From contig NZ_KQ948427.1 in the NCBI RefSeq assembly GCF_001514065.1, positions 484,474-548,473 on the forward strand: a stretch of DNA of 64,000 nucleotides, written 5' to 3'. Shown here piece by piece: positions 16,639 through 24,610 of the stretch (positions are counted from its first letter, which is position 1; every line of letters begins with the position of its first letter). This DNA is from Streptomyces antibioticus. GTDB lineage: Bacteria; Actinomycetota; Actinomycetes; Streptomycetales; Streptomycetaceae. The notes beneath the pieces are model-generated. The model saw only the letters and a list, made by a program, of their open reading frames with translations, did no database searches and was not told the origin of the DNA. The position numbers were made by a program, and so were the translations under genes.

Positions 16639-17232
16639 ATGCCGATCACACCTGCCACCGCGACGCACAGTTCGTCGAACGGCACCGCTGACCCGATTCT
16701 GCTGGAACTGGTCGACGAGGACGGCGTCACGATCGGCACCGCGGAGAAGCTCGCCGCCCATCAGCCACCCGGGCAGCTGCACCGCGCCTTCTCCGTGTTC
16801 CTCTTCGACGAGCAGGGCCGGCTGCTGCTCCAGCAGCGGGCGCTGGGCAAGTACCACTCCCCCGGCGTGTGGTCCAACACCTGCTGCGGCCACCCCTACC
16901 CGGGCGAGGCCCCGTTCGCTGCGGCGGCCCGGCGGACGTACGAAGAGCTGGGCGCCTCCCCGTCGCTGCTCGCGGAGGCGGGCACGGTGCGCTACAACCA
17001 CCCGGACCCGGAATCCGGCCTGGTGGAGCAGGAGTTCAACCACCTCTTCGTCGGCATGGTGCAGGCGCCGCTGCGTCCCGACCCGGAGGAGATCGGCGCG
17101 ACGGCCTTCGTGACCCCGGCCGAGCTGGCCGAGCGGCACGCGAAGGACACCTTCTCGGCCTGGTTCATGACGGTCCTGGACGCGGCCCGGCCCGCGGTGC
17201 GGGAGCTGACCGGCCCGAACGTGGGCTGGTAG
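16639..17232 (+). CDS. idi: isopentenyl-diphosphate delta-isomerase, type I
   Basis: A 197-residue Nudix-fold isomerase that interconverts IPP and DMAPP. The catalytic Cys is in SNTCCGHPYPGE, and the metal/catalytic Glu region is RRTYEELGA and EQEFNHLFVG. I start at MPITPATATH because AAGGA lies 6-9 bases before it; ATGs 4 and 11 codons upstream are possible. From memory the orthologue in S. coelicolor lies near the hopanoid cluster. It would feed the isoprenoid pathway encoded at the start of the window. Confidence 0.95.
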   Translation: MPITPATATHSSSNGTADPILLELVDEDGVTIGTAEKLAAHQPPGQLHRAFSVFLFDEQGRLLLQQRALGKYHSPGVWSNTCCGHPYPGEAPFAAAARRTYEELGASPSLLAEAGTVRYNHPDPESGLVEQEFNHLFVGMVQAPLRPDPEEIGATAFVTPAELAERHAKDTFSAWFMTVLDAARPAVRELTGPNVGW

Positions 17233-17238
17233 CCGCGC

Positions 17239-17727
17239 CTACGGGACCCGCACGGACGCGAGCGGCAGGGCGGCCCAGATCACCTTGCCGCCGTTCGCCG
17301 TGTGCTCCACGTCGCACACCCCGCCCGCCTCGCGCGTGACCTCGCGCACCAGCAGCAGCCCCCGCCCGCCCTCGCCGCTGTGGTCGGTCTCCAGGGCGGT
17401 CGGGCGGTAGGGGTGGTTGTCCTCGACGGACACCCGCACCCACTCGGCGCCCACGGCCACCTCGACGGCGAGCATCGGCGACAGCAGGGCCGCGTGCCGC
17501 ACCGCGTTGGTGACCAGCTCGGAGACGATCAGCAGGAGCCCCTCCACGAGCTCGTCCGAGACGGGCACCCCCTGCCGCAGCAGCAGATCCCGTACCGCGT
17601 GCCGCGCCTGCGGCACCGAGGCGTCCACGGCGGGGGCGGTGAACCGCCAGACGCCCTCGTAAGGCAGCGGGTGCGGGTCCGCGCCGCCTGGTGGGCGCGG
17701 GCCTGACCCGCGCCCGTGGTTCTCCAT
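17239..17727 (-). CDS. anti-sigma-factor-type ATP-binding protein (HATPase_c)
   Basis: A 162-residue GHKL ATPase. The N-box is ELVTNAVRHA, the G1 region is VSVEDNHPYRP, and G2 is GEGGRGLLLVREV. Proteins of this kind are very numerous in Streptomyces and resemble SpoIIAB/RsbW kinases, though most have no known partner. No sigma-factor gene lies beside it. The start is uncertain: MENHGRGSG is used here, but a GTG 22 codons upstream (VEHCVTNTRR) keeps the frame open. It converges on idi with 6 bp between stops. Confidence 0.85.
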   Translation of the reverse strand: MENHGRGSGPRPPGGADPHPLPYEGVWRFTAPAVDASVPQARHAVRDLLLRQGVPVSDELVEGLLLIVSELVTNAVRHAALLSPMLAVEVAVGAEWVRVSVEDNHPYRPTALETDHSGEGGRGLLLVREVTREAGGVCDVEHTANGGKVIWAALPLASVRVP

Positions 17728-17868
17728 CGTCCGGTCGCCACCCTCGCGCTCGATTGTCACCACACGTCGAGTGTTGGTAACACAGTGCTCCACCCCGGAT
17801 GACTGAACAGAAGTCAGCGGATATCGAGCGTTTCTGATCGCCCACGCAGGATCCGAGCACGTACGGGA

Positions 17869-18459
17869 TCACTCCTGTCCGGGTTGTGCCGCGTTCGAGA
17901 CCATTCCGACGATGCGCCGGCCGCCGTAGCCGGTGGCGATCAGGCCGAGGCCGTCGAAGAGAAGCGCGAGGGAGAAGAAGCAGCCGATGACGTACTTGCT
18001 GCTGCTCGGCCAGGAGGCCAGCACCAGGATGCCGAGGAGCAGCCCGAAGGCGCCCTGCACCAGCGTCCAGCCGAACTGCGGTCCCCTCACGACCAGGCTG
18101 CCGACCAGCCGGAACACCCCGCCGGTCAGGAAGAGCAGCGCGGCGAACATGGTCAGCGCCGCGGCCGCCGCGTCGGGCCTGCTGATGACGACCACGCCGG
18201 CCGCGATGTTCAGGGCGGCGACGACCACGCCGAGCCAGAAGAAGTTGCTGCCGCGCGCCTGGATCGCGTGCAGCAGGCCCACGATGCCGCCGATGAGCAG
18301 CAGCCAGCCGAACAGGAGCATCGAGGTGAGGGTGGCCACGCCGGTGTAGACGAGGCCGACGAGACCGGCGAGGACCAGGATCACGCCGAGCGCGGCGATC
18401 CAGCCGAACTCCCGGCGCAGTTTCGCGGTCTCGCTCGTGCCCTTGCCGCCGCTCGCCAT
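17869..18459 (-). CDS. HdeD-family membrane protein
   Basis: A 196-residue protein with six hydrophobic segments in three helical hairpins, beginning FGWIAALGVILVLAGLVGLVY. It fits the HdeD/DUF308 family of small membrane proteins, which in enterobacteria are linked to acid resistance; the role here is unknown. The ATG follows GAGGAGG at good spacing. It is transcribed divergently from the crotonase-family gene, with about 65 bp between starts. Confidence 0.85.
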   Translation of the reverse strand: MASGGKGTSETAKLRREFGWIAALGVILVLAGLVGLVYTGVATLTSMLLFGWLLLIGGIVGLLHAIQARGSNFFWLGVVVAALNIAAGVVVISRPDAAAAALTMFAALLFLTGGVFRLVGSLVVRGPQFGWTLVQGAFGLLLGILVLASWPSSSKYVIGCFFSLALLFDGLGLIATGYGGRRIVGMVSNAAQPGQE

Positions 18460-18525
18460 CGACGCCTCCTCGCACCGGGGCCCCTCCCCGATCGTACGGT
18501 CGGGGGGTGCGGTTAGCATCCGGCC

Positions 18526-19275
18526 ATGGAGCCCCAGCTGCAGCACGGCGTGTCCGACTCGGTCGCCACCGTCGTCATCCACCACCCGGAAAAGCGCAAT
18601 GCCATGACGGCCGCGATGTGGCGGTCGCTGCCGCCGCTGCTGGACACGCTGGCCGCCGATCCGGACGTGCGGGCGCTGGTGCTGACCGGTGCGGGCGGGA
18701 CGTTCTGCGCGGGGGCCGACATCTCCACGCTGCGGGAGTCGCCGGAGGTCGCGCAGGGGCTGGCGGTCGCGGCCGAGGAGGCGCTCGCGGCGTTCCCGAA
18801 GCCGACGTTGGCGGCGATCCGGGGGCACTGCGTGGGCGGCGGTGCGCAGCTCGCGGCGGCCTGTGATCTGCGGTTCGCGGAGGAGGGCGCGCTCTTCGGG
18901 GTGACGCCGGCGAAGCTGGGGATCGTGTATCCGGCGTCCTCCACGCGGCGGTTGGTGGCGCTGGTGGGGCCGTCCGCTGCCAAGTATCTGTTGTTCTCGG
19001 GCGAGTTGATCGACGGGGGGCGGGCGCTGCGCACCGGGCTCGTCGACGAGGTGCTGCCGGAGGGTGAACTGGACAAGCGGGTCGCCGAGTTCACCCGCAT
19101 CCTGGTGTCCCGCTCGCAGTTGACGCAGGCGGCGGCGAAGGAGTTCGCGGACGGGCTGACGGACCGGGACGGTCACTGGGTGGAGCAGGCGCGCGGCAGC
19201 GGCGACACCGCGGAGGGCGTCGCCGCGTTCCTGGAGCGCAGGCAGCCGCGCTTCACCTGGACGACGTCCGGTTGA
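18526..19275 (+). CDS. crotonase-fold protein lacking the hydratase glutamates
   Basis: A 249-residue enoyl-CoA hydratase/isomerase superfamily protein. The oxyanion-hole region GGTFCAGADISTL and the GHCVGGGAQLAAACDLRF helix are clear. Aligned by eye to rat enoyl-CoA hydratase, the Glu of GGGxEL is Gln (GGGAQL). The second catalytic Glu, normally in FxxPE, falls on Pro (FGVTPAKLGIVY). It may be a decarboxylase, thioesterase or other crotonase-fold enzyme and not a hydratase. No other fatty-acid gene is adjacent. It converges on the DJ-1-like gene with only 3 bp between stops. Confidence 0.88.
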   Translation: MEPQLQHGVSDSVATVVIHHPEKRNAMTAAMWRSLPPLLDTLAADPDVRALVLTGAGGTFCAGADISTLRESPEVAQGLAVAAEEALAAFPKPTLAAIRGHCVGGGAQLAAACDLRFAEEGALFGVTPAKLGIVYPASSTRRLVALVGPSAAKYLLFSGELIDGGRALRTGLVDEVLPEGELDKRVAEFTRILVSRSQLTQAAAKEFADGLTDRDGHWVEQARGSGDTAEGVAAFLERRQPRFTWTTSG

Positions 19276-19278
19276 GAG

Positions 19279-19920
19279 CTACGACAGGATGAAGCGGCTC
19301 TTGGTGCGGAACTCCTCGACGAGATGGGCCGGGGCCTTCTGAGGTGAGCCGGCGTCGTAGGGCGGCTGCGGGTCGTACTCGGTCAACAGCTGGACGGCCT
19401 GGGCGTGTTCGTCGCCGGCGATCCTGCCGAGCAGCGTGAGGCCCATGTCGATGCCGGAGGAGACGCCGGCCGCGGTGACGTACTTGCCGTCGAGGACGAC
19501 CCGCTCCCCCGTGGGCTCGGCGCCGAACTGCTTCAGGAAGTCCAGGGCGAGCCAGTGCGAGGTCGCGCGACGCCCCTCCAGCAGTCCGGCGGCGGCCAAT
19601 AGCAGGGAGCCGGTGCACACGGACGTCGTCCAGGTGCTGCCGGCGTCCGCGGCCCGCAGCCAGTCGAGCAGCACCGGGTTCTTCATCTGCGGGGTCTGCC
19701 CCGGCCCGCCGGGGACGACGACGATGTCGGGGTGCGGCACCTCGGCGAGGGACTTGTCGGCGGTGATGGCGAGGTTCCCGGTGTCGGTGCGGACCGGTCC
19801 GGGGTGCTCGGCGACGAAGACGGTCTCCGCGTCAGGGAGCCGGCCGAGGGTCTCGTAGGGGCCGACGGCGTCCAGTGCGGTGAAGCGGTCGAAGAGGACG
19901 ATGGCGATCTGCGTGGTGAT
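19279..19920 (-). CDS. DJ-1/PfpI family protein without a standard start codon
   Basis: The protein IAIVLFDRFTALDAVGPYET through LVEEFRTKSRFILS is a complete DJ-1/PfpI domain of about 213 residues. The nucleophile elbow is SVCTGSLLLAAAGLL. In related proteins the first residues are of the form MTTQIAIVLFD; here the codon in that place is ATC, and no ATG, GTG or TTG occurs in frame near it. A GAAGGG ribosome site sits just before it, over the stop of the GlxA-type gene. Longer starts exist (a GTG at 20061) but lie inside the upstream gene. I therefore mark the ATC as start. Confidence 0.75.
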   Translation of the reverse strand: MTTQIAIVLFDRFTALDAVGPYETLGRLPDAETVFVAEHPGPVRTDTGNLAITADKSLAEVPHPDIVVVPGGPGQTPQMKNPVLLDWLRAADAGSTWTTSVCTGSLLLAAAGLLEGRRATSHWLALDFLKQFGAEPTGERVVLDGKYVTAAGVSSGIDMGLTLLGRIAGDEHAQAVQLLTEYDPQPPYDAGSPQKAPAHLVEEFRTKSRFILS

Positions 19921-19933
19921 GGCGGTGATCCCT

Positions 19934-20893
19934 TCAGTGGGCCGGAACCGGGTGGAACCGGCGGCGGTACTCGGCCGGTGACGCGCCGAGCGTTCTGACG
20001 AAGGCGCGGCGCATGGCCTCGGGGGTGCCGTAGCCGCTGGCTCGGGAGATCTCCTCGACACCGTCGGTGGTGTCCTCCAGCAGGCGCCGTGCGTGTTCGA
20101 GGCGGACCCGGTCGACATAGCGGCCGGGCGTCGTGCCGGTCTCGGTCTGGAAGGCGCGGGCGAAGTGGCGCGGCGAGAGCCGGGCGCGGGCGGCGAGGGA
20201 CTCGACGCTCAGATCGCCGTCCGGATGCTCGGTGATCCACTGCTGGACCTCGCGCAGCGGCTCGCGCCGCGCAGTCTGGGTGGCCAACTGGGCGCTGAAC
20301 TGGGCCTGGTTGCCGGGGCGGCGGAGGAAGACGACCAGGTGGCGGGCGATCGTCAGGGCGACGTCCCGGTCCAGGTCCTCCTCGACGAGGGCGAGGGCCA
20401 GGTCGATGCCGGCGGTGACTCCGGCGGAGGTGGCGACGCGGCCGTCCCGGATGTAGATCGGGTCGGGTTCGACGTCGACGGCCGGATGGTCGCGGGCGAG
20501 GGTGTCGCTGTACGCCCAGTGGGTGGTGACGCGGTGACCGTCCAGGAGGCCCGCGGCGGCGAGCAGGATCGCGCCGGTGCACACCGAGACGAGGCGCTCG
20601 GCACGCGGGCCGTTCACCCGCAGCCAGTCGGTCAGGCGCGGGTCGGGCCGGCGGGTGCCCTGTCCGCCGGGGACGAGCAGGGTGTGCGGGGTGGGCGCGT
20701 CGGGCAGGGCCAGATCCGGTACGACGGTCAGCCCGCTGGAGGTGCGCACGGCGGCGCCGTCCAGGGAGGCGGTACGGATGCGGTAGGTGCCCGGCGTGTG
20801 GAGCTCGGCCCCGGCGAACACCTCCAGGGGGCCGGTGACGTCGAGGCTCTGCACGTCGTCGAAGAGGACGGCGAGGACGGTTCGCTGCGTCAT
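19934..20893 (-). CDS. GlxA-type transcriptional regulator (DJ-1 domain plus AraC HTH)
   Basis: A 319-residue protein. Residues 1-190 are a DJ-1/PfpI-like domain (VLAVLFDDVQSLDVTGPLEVF, SVCTGAILLAAAGLLDGHRVTTHW). The C-terminal 100 residues form an AraC-type double HTH (LAARARLSPRHFARAFQTETG, EISRASGYGTPEAMRRAFVRTLG). Such regulators often control the neighbouring DJ-1 or isonitrile-hydratase-type gene. Here it is directly upstream of one in the same operon, with 13 bp between its stop and the inferred start. Confidence 0.92.
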   Translation of the reverse strand: MTQRTVLAVLFDDVQSLDVTGPLEVFAGAELHTPGTYRIRTASLDGAAVRTSSGLTVVPDLALPDAPTPHTLLVPGGQGTRRPDPRLTDWLRVNGPRAERLVSVCTGAILLAAAGLLDGHRVTTHWAYSDTLARDHPAVDVEPDPIYIRDGRVATSAGVTAGIDLALALVEEDLDRDVALTIARHLVVFLRRPGNQAQFSAQLATQTARREPLREVQQWITEHPDGDLSVESLAARARLSPRHFARAFQTETGTTPGRYVDRVRLEHARRLLEDTTDGVEEISRASGYGTPEAMRRAFVRTLGASPAEYRRRFHPVPAH

Positions 20894-21007
20894 GCCGTCG
20901 ATTCTTGGCGGGGTACGGGATGGCCGCAAGGACGAGCACCCCACCTTTCCTGCCATGGTCCGCCGGGGCCGTGGGCGACGTACCAAGCGGTTGGTAACCT
21001 GCCGGGC

Positions 21008-21877
21008 ATGACTTCTGCCGCCCTTGCGTCGCGGTCCGGCCGCCGCTGTCACAACGTGCTCAATTCCCTGCACGCCACGTCCTACTTCGCGCCCGAGACG
21101 GAGGCGGAACTGGCGGGGATCGGGATCACCCACCCCCGGGCCGTCAACTTCGCGGTGCGGGCCGCCGCGATGGGACCGGTGGGGGCCGGAGTGGTGACGG
21201 CGGCCTTCTACAACTACAAGTACGAGCTGGTGGCCAGGCATGTCCCGGCGGTGTGGTCGATCGCCTCGCCGGAGGCCGTGCTGGCGGCACGCGCGCGTGC
21301 CGTGGACGCGTCCCTGAGGCGGCTGCTGGGCGAGGAGGCGGTGACGTCACCGGAGATCGCGGAGGCCGCGGAGCTGGCGCTTCGGGCCGCCGAGGCCTGT
21401 TCGGGCAGTGCCCGCCCGCTGTACGCGGCCCACGCCGACCTGCCGGTGCCCGAGCAGCCGCACCTGGCGTACTTCCACGCCACGACCCTGCTGCGCGAGC
21501 ACCGGGGCGACGGCCATCTCGCCGCGCTGCTGGCAGCGGGGCTGGACGGCCTGGAGGCCCTGGTCACGCACACCGCGACCGGCCGGGGCATGACCCCGAA
21601 GTGGATCTTCACGACCCGTGGCTGGACCCAGGAGGAGTGGGACGCGGCGCGCGGCCGGCTCCGGGACCGAGGGCTGCTCGACGAGGCGGGCGAGCTGACC
21701 GAGCGGGGCGTGGCGCTCCGCGAGGAGATCGAGGGCATGACGGACCGCCTGGACCGGGCACCGTACGAACACCTGGGCGCGCAGGGCGTGGCACGCCTGA
21801 CGGAACTCGGGACCGGGTTCGCGCGGGCGGCCGTGGCGGCGGGGGCTTATCCGGCGGACCTGATCGGGAAAGGCTGA
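21008..21877 (+). CDS. SCO6745-family protein (SalK/HTH-like)
   Basis: A 289-residue soluble protein. Typical segments are RCHNVLNSLHATSYFAPET near the N-terminus, ALLAAGLDGLEALVTHTATG, and a helix-turn-helix-like C-terminal part (WTQEEWDAARGRLRDRGLLDE, LTERGVALREEIEGMTD). The family name comes from the S. coelicolor locus I believe to be its orthologue. No biochemical role is established. It diverges from the GlxA-type gene. The 3' end, including the stop, lies in the first copy of a 23-bp duplication. Confidence 0.8.
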   Translation: MTSAALASRSGRRCHNVLNSLHATSYFAPETEAELAGIGITHPRAVNFAVRAAAMGPVGAGVVTAAFYNYKYELVARHVPAVWSIASPEAVLAARARAVDASLRRLLGEEAVTSPEIAEAAELALRAAEACSGSARPLYAAHADLPVPEQPHLAYFHATTLLREHRGDGHLAALLAAGLDGLEALVTHTATGRGMTPKWIFTTRGWTQEEWDAARGRLRDRGLLDEAGELTERGVALREEIEGMTDRLDRAPYEHLGAQGVARLTELGTGFARAAVAAGAYPADLIGKG

Positions 21878-21905
21878 GGCTCGGATCTGATCGGGAAGGG
21901 CGGAG
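21856..21905 (+). repeat. two copies of a 23-bp direct repeat at the end of the SCO6745-type gene
   Basis: GGACCTGATCGGGAAAGGCT at 21856 and GGATCTGATCGGGAAGGGCG at 21883 are the same unit, 27 bp apart. The first copy encodes the last residues (DLIGKG) and the stop; the second lies just behind it. The core TGATCGGGAAGGG recurs in the repeats at 37577-37645. Confidence 0.8.
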
Positions 21906-21981
21906 ACCGGGAATGGCGTGGCACGGGTGAGGTACCCGGGGCCTGTCCGGTCACCGTGGCCGGACGGGAAAGGAGACTTCC

Positions 21982-22113
21982 GTGTTCCGTGCCATCGCTG
22001 ACGTACTGCGCCAGATCGGCGGCGCCGTCGCCACCGTCGTGACGCTGCCTTTCCGCGCCCTGGCCCGGCTCTTCGGCGGAGCCTCTGGTTCCACTCGGAG
22101 CCGCCGCGCCTGA
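21982..22113 (+). CDS. LPFR-motif small protein
   Basis: A 43-residue ORF with a GTG start and a clear AAAGGAG. The peptide begins MFRAIADVLRQIGGAVATVV, continues LPFRALARLFGG, and ends in a basic tail. It matches a family of tiny Streptomyces proteins named after the LPFR motif. A hydrophobic or amphipathic helix followed by a basic tail suggests membrane contact. Function is unknown. It precedes tex on the same strand by 80 bp. Confidence 0.8.
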   Translation: MFRAIADVLRQIGGAVATVVTLPFRALARLFGGASGSTRSRRA

Positions 22114-22193
22114 CGGCCGCGCCCTGATCCCCGAGTGTCCGTGCCACCTGCCACAATTGCCGCGCAACCTCTGTGAGAAGGCGGTACGGGATC

Positions 22194-24554
22194 GTGACGA
22201 CACGCACCCCCATCGGCGTTGGATCCATCGAAGAAAGGATCGCCGAGGAGCTCGGCGTAAGGGAGCGGCAGGTCAAGGCCGCCGTGGAGCTGCTCGACGG
22301 CGGTTCGACGGTGCCCTTCATCGCTCGCTACCGCAAGGAAGCGACCGAGATGCTCGACGACGCGCAGCTGCGCACGATCGAGGAGCGGCTGCGTTATCTG
22401 CGGGAGCTGGAGGAGCGGCGGACGGCGATCCTCGAGTCGGTGCGGGAGCAGGGCAAGCTCACCGAGGAGCTGGAGGCGCAGATCCGCGGCGCCGAGACCA
22501 AGGCGCGGCTCGAGGACATCTACCTGCCCTTCAAGCCCAAGCGGCGCACCAAGGCGCAGATCGCGCGCGAGGCCGGGCTCGAACCGCTCGCGGAGGGCCT
22601 GCTCGGCGACCCGACGGTCGACCCGCTCGCCGCGGCCGCCGCGTTCGTCGACGCCGACAAGGGCGTCGCCGACCCGCAGGCCGCCCTGGACGGCGCCCGC
22701 GCGATCCTCACGGAGCGCTTCTCCGAGGACGCCGACCTGATCGGTGAACTGCGCGAGCGCATGTGGGTGCGCGGGCGCCTGGCCGCGAAGGTGAAGGACG
22801 GCAAGGAGGAGGCGGGCGCCAAGTTCGCCGACTACTTCGACTTCTCCGAGCCGTTCAAGGAGCTTCCGTCGCACCGCGTGCTGGCGATGCTGCGCGGCGA
22901 GAAGGAGGACGTCCTCGACCTCGTCCTGGAGCCCGAGGAGCCCACGGACGGTCCTTCGTCGTACGAGGGGATCGTCGCCCACAAGTTCGGCATCGCCGAC
23001 CGCGGCCGCCCCGGCGACAAGTGGCTCAAGGACACCGTCCGTTGGGCCTGGCGCACCCGCATCCTCGTGCACCTCGGCATCGATCTGCGGCTGCGGCTGC
23101 GGACGGCCGCCGAGGACGAGGCGGTCGACGTGTTCGCGAAGAACCTCCGCGACCTGCTGCTCGCCGCCCCGGCCGGCACCCGCGCCACGCTGGGCCTCGA
23201 CCCGGGCTTCCGCACGGGTGTGAAGGTCGCCGTGGTCGACGCCACCGGCAAGGTGGTGGCCACGGACGTCATCTACCCGCACGTCCCGGCCAACAAGTGG
23301 GACGAGGCGCTCGCCAAGCTGGCCGTGCTCGCCGCCCGGCACTCGGTCGAGCTGATCGCGATCGGCAACGGCACGGCGTCCCGCGAGACCGACAAGCTGG
23401 CCGGTGAACTCATCACCAAGCACCCGGAGTTGAAGCTCACCAAGGTGATGGTGTCCGAGGCGGGCGCGTCCGTGTACTCGGCCTCCGCGTTCGCCTCGCA
23501 GGAGCTGCCCGACATGGACGTGTCGCTGCGCGGCGCGGTCTCCATCGCGCGCCGGCTCCAGGACCCGCTGGCCGAGCTGGTGAAGATCGACCCGAAGTCG
23601 ATCGGCGTCGGCCAGTACCAGCACGACCTGTCCGAGGTGAAGCTGTCGCGTTCGCTGGACGCGGTGGTGGAGGACTGTGTGAACGGCGTCGGCGTGGACG
23701 TGAACACCGCGTCCGCCCCGCTGCTCGCCCGCGTCTCCGGCATCACTTCCGGGCTCGCCGAGAACATCGTCTCCCACCGCGACGCCAACGGGCCGTTCAC
23801 CTCCCGAACGGAGCTCAAGAAGGTGGCCCGGCTCGGCCCCAAGGCCTACGAGCAGTGCGCGGGCTTCCTCCGCATCCGCGACGGTGTCGACCCGCTGGAC
23901 GCGTCCAGCGTGCACCCGGAGGCCTACCCGGTCGTCCGGCGCATGGTGAAGACCTCCGGGCAGGAGGTCGCGTCCCTGATCGGCAACACGGGTGTGCTGC
24001 GCTCGCTGCGGCCGCAGGAGTTCGTGGACGAGACGTTCGGTCTGCCGACCGTGACGGACATCCTCAAGGAGCTGGAGAAGCCGGGGCGTGACCCTCGGCC
24101 CGCGTTCAAGACGGCCACCTTCAAGGAGGGCGTCGAGAAGATCGGCGACCTGACTCCCGGGATGATCCTGGAGGGCGTCGTGACGAACGTGGCGGCGTTC
24201 GGGGCGTTCATCGACGTCGGTGTCCACCAGGACGGGCTGGCGCATGTGTCGGCGCTGTCGAAGACGTTCGTGAAGGACCCGCGGGACGTGGTCAAGCCGG
24301 GTGACATCGTCAAGGTGAAGGTGCTGGACGTCGACATTCCGCGCAAGCGGATCTCGTTGACGCTGCGGCTCGACGACGAGAAGGCTCCGCAGGGGCAGCA
24401 GGGCCACGGTGGCGGGGGTGAGCGTCGCCAGCGTGGTGGGCGGCCGCCTCAGCAGCGGCAGCAACAGCGGCAGGCTCCGCCTCCGGCCAACAGTGCGATG
24501 GCCGATGCTCTGCGCAAGGCCGGGTTGCTGGATTCGAAGAAAAAGGGGCGGTAG
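22194..24554 (+). CDS. tex: Tex-family transcription accessory / RNA-binding protein
   Basis: A 786-residue protein of the Tex/Spt6-like family. Domain order: helical N-terminus with [17 protein letters not shown], YqgF-like RNase fold ([19 protein letters not shown]), helix-hairpin-helix region ([20 protein letters not shown]), and a C-terminal S1 domain ([31 protein letters not shown]). A Gly/Gln/Arg-rich linker and a short helix end the chain. The family binds RNA and affects transcription. The start is the GTG of [11 protein letters not shown]. The palindromic repeat behind it probably terminates it. Confidence 0.95.
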   Translation: MTTRTPIGVGSIEERIAEELGVRERQVKAAVELLDGGSTVPFIARYRKEATEMLDDAQLRTIEERLRYLRELEERRTAILESVREQGKLTEELEAQIRGAETKARLEDIYLPFKPKRRTKAQIAREAGLEPLAEGLLGDPTVDPLAAAAAFVDADKGVADPQAALDGARAILTERFSEDADLIGELRERMWVRGRLAAKVKDGKEEAGAKFADYFDFSEPFKELPSHRVLAMLRGEKEDVLDLVLEPEEPTDGPSSYEGIVAHKFGIADRGRPGDKWLKDTVRWAWRTRILVHLGIDLRLRLRTAAEDEAVDVFAKNLRDLLLAAPAGTRATLGLDPGFRTGVKVAVVDATGKVVATDVIYPHVPANKWDEALAKLAVLAARHSVELIAIGNGTASRETDKLAGELITKHPELKLTKVMVSEAGASVYSASAFASQELPDMDVSLRGAVSIARRLQDPLAELVKIDPKSIGVGQYQHDLSEVKLSRSLDAVVEDCVNGVGVDVNTASAPLLARVSGITSGLAENIVSHRDANGPFTSRTELKKVARLGPKAYEQCAGFLRIRDGVDPLDASSVHPEAYPVVRRMVKTSGQEVASLIGNTGVLRSLRPQEFVDETFGLPTVTDILKELEKPGRDPRPAFKTATFKEGVEKIGDLTPGMILEGVVTNVAAFGAFIDVGVHQDGLAHVSALSKTFVKDPRDVVKPGDIVKVKVLDVDIPRKRISLTLRLDDEKAPQGQQGHGGGGERRQRGGRPPQQRQQQRQAPPPANSAMADALRKAGLLDSKKKGR

Positions 24555-24560
24555 CGGCTT

Positions 24561-24610
24561 GTGGGGAACTGCGGGCCGGCTGTGGCTGGTCGCGCAGTTC
24601 CCCACGCCCC
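24561..24610 (+). terminator. dispersed Streptomyces palindromic repeat acting as bidirectional terminator
   Basis: GTGGGGAACTGCG (24561-24573) pairs with CGCAGTTCCCCAC (24593-24605), a 13-bp stem between the convergent tex and ABC-F genes. The right part, 24582-24610, is nearly identical to 33841-33869. The hairpin ends right at the stop of the ABC-F gene on the other strand. Confidence 0.8.

Noticed and set aside
17165-18475. A 436-codon minus frame joining the ATP-binding and HdeD-family genes
   Set aside because: It is out of frame with both recognised proteins and has no motif.
21951-24605. An 884-codon minus-strand frame opposite tex
   Set aside because: Antisense to a convincing full-length Tex protein; no motifs in the translation.
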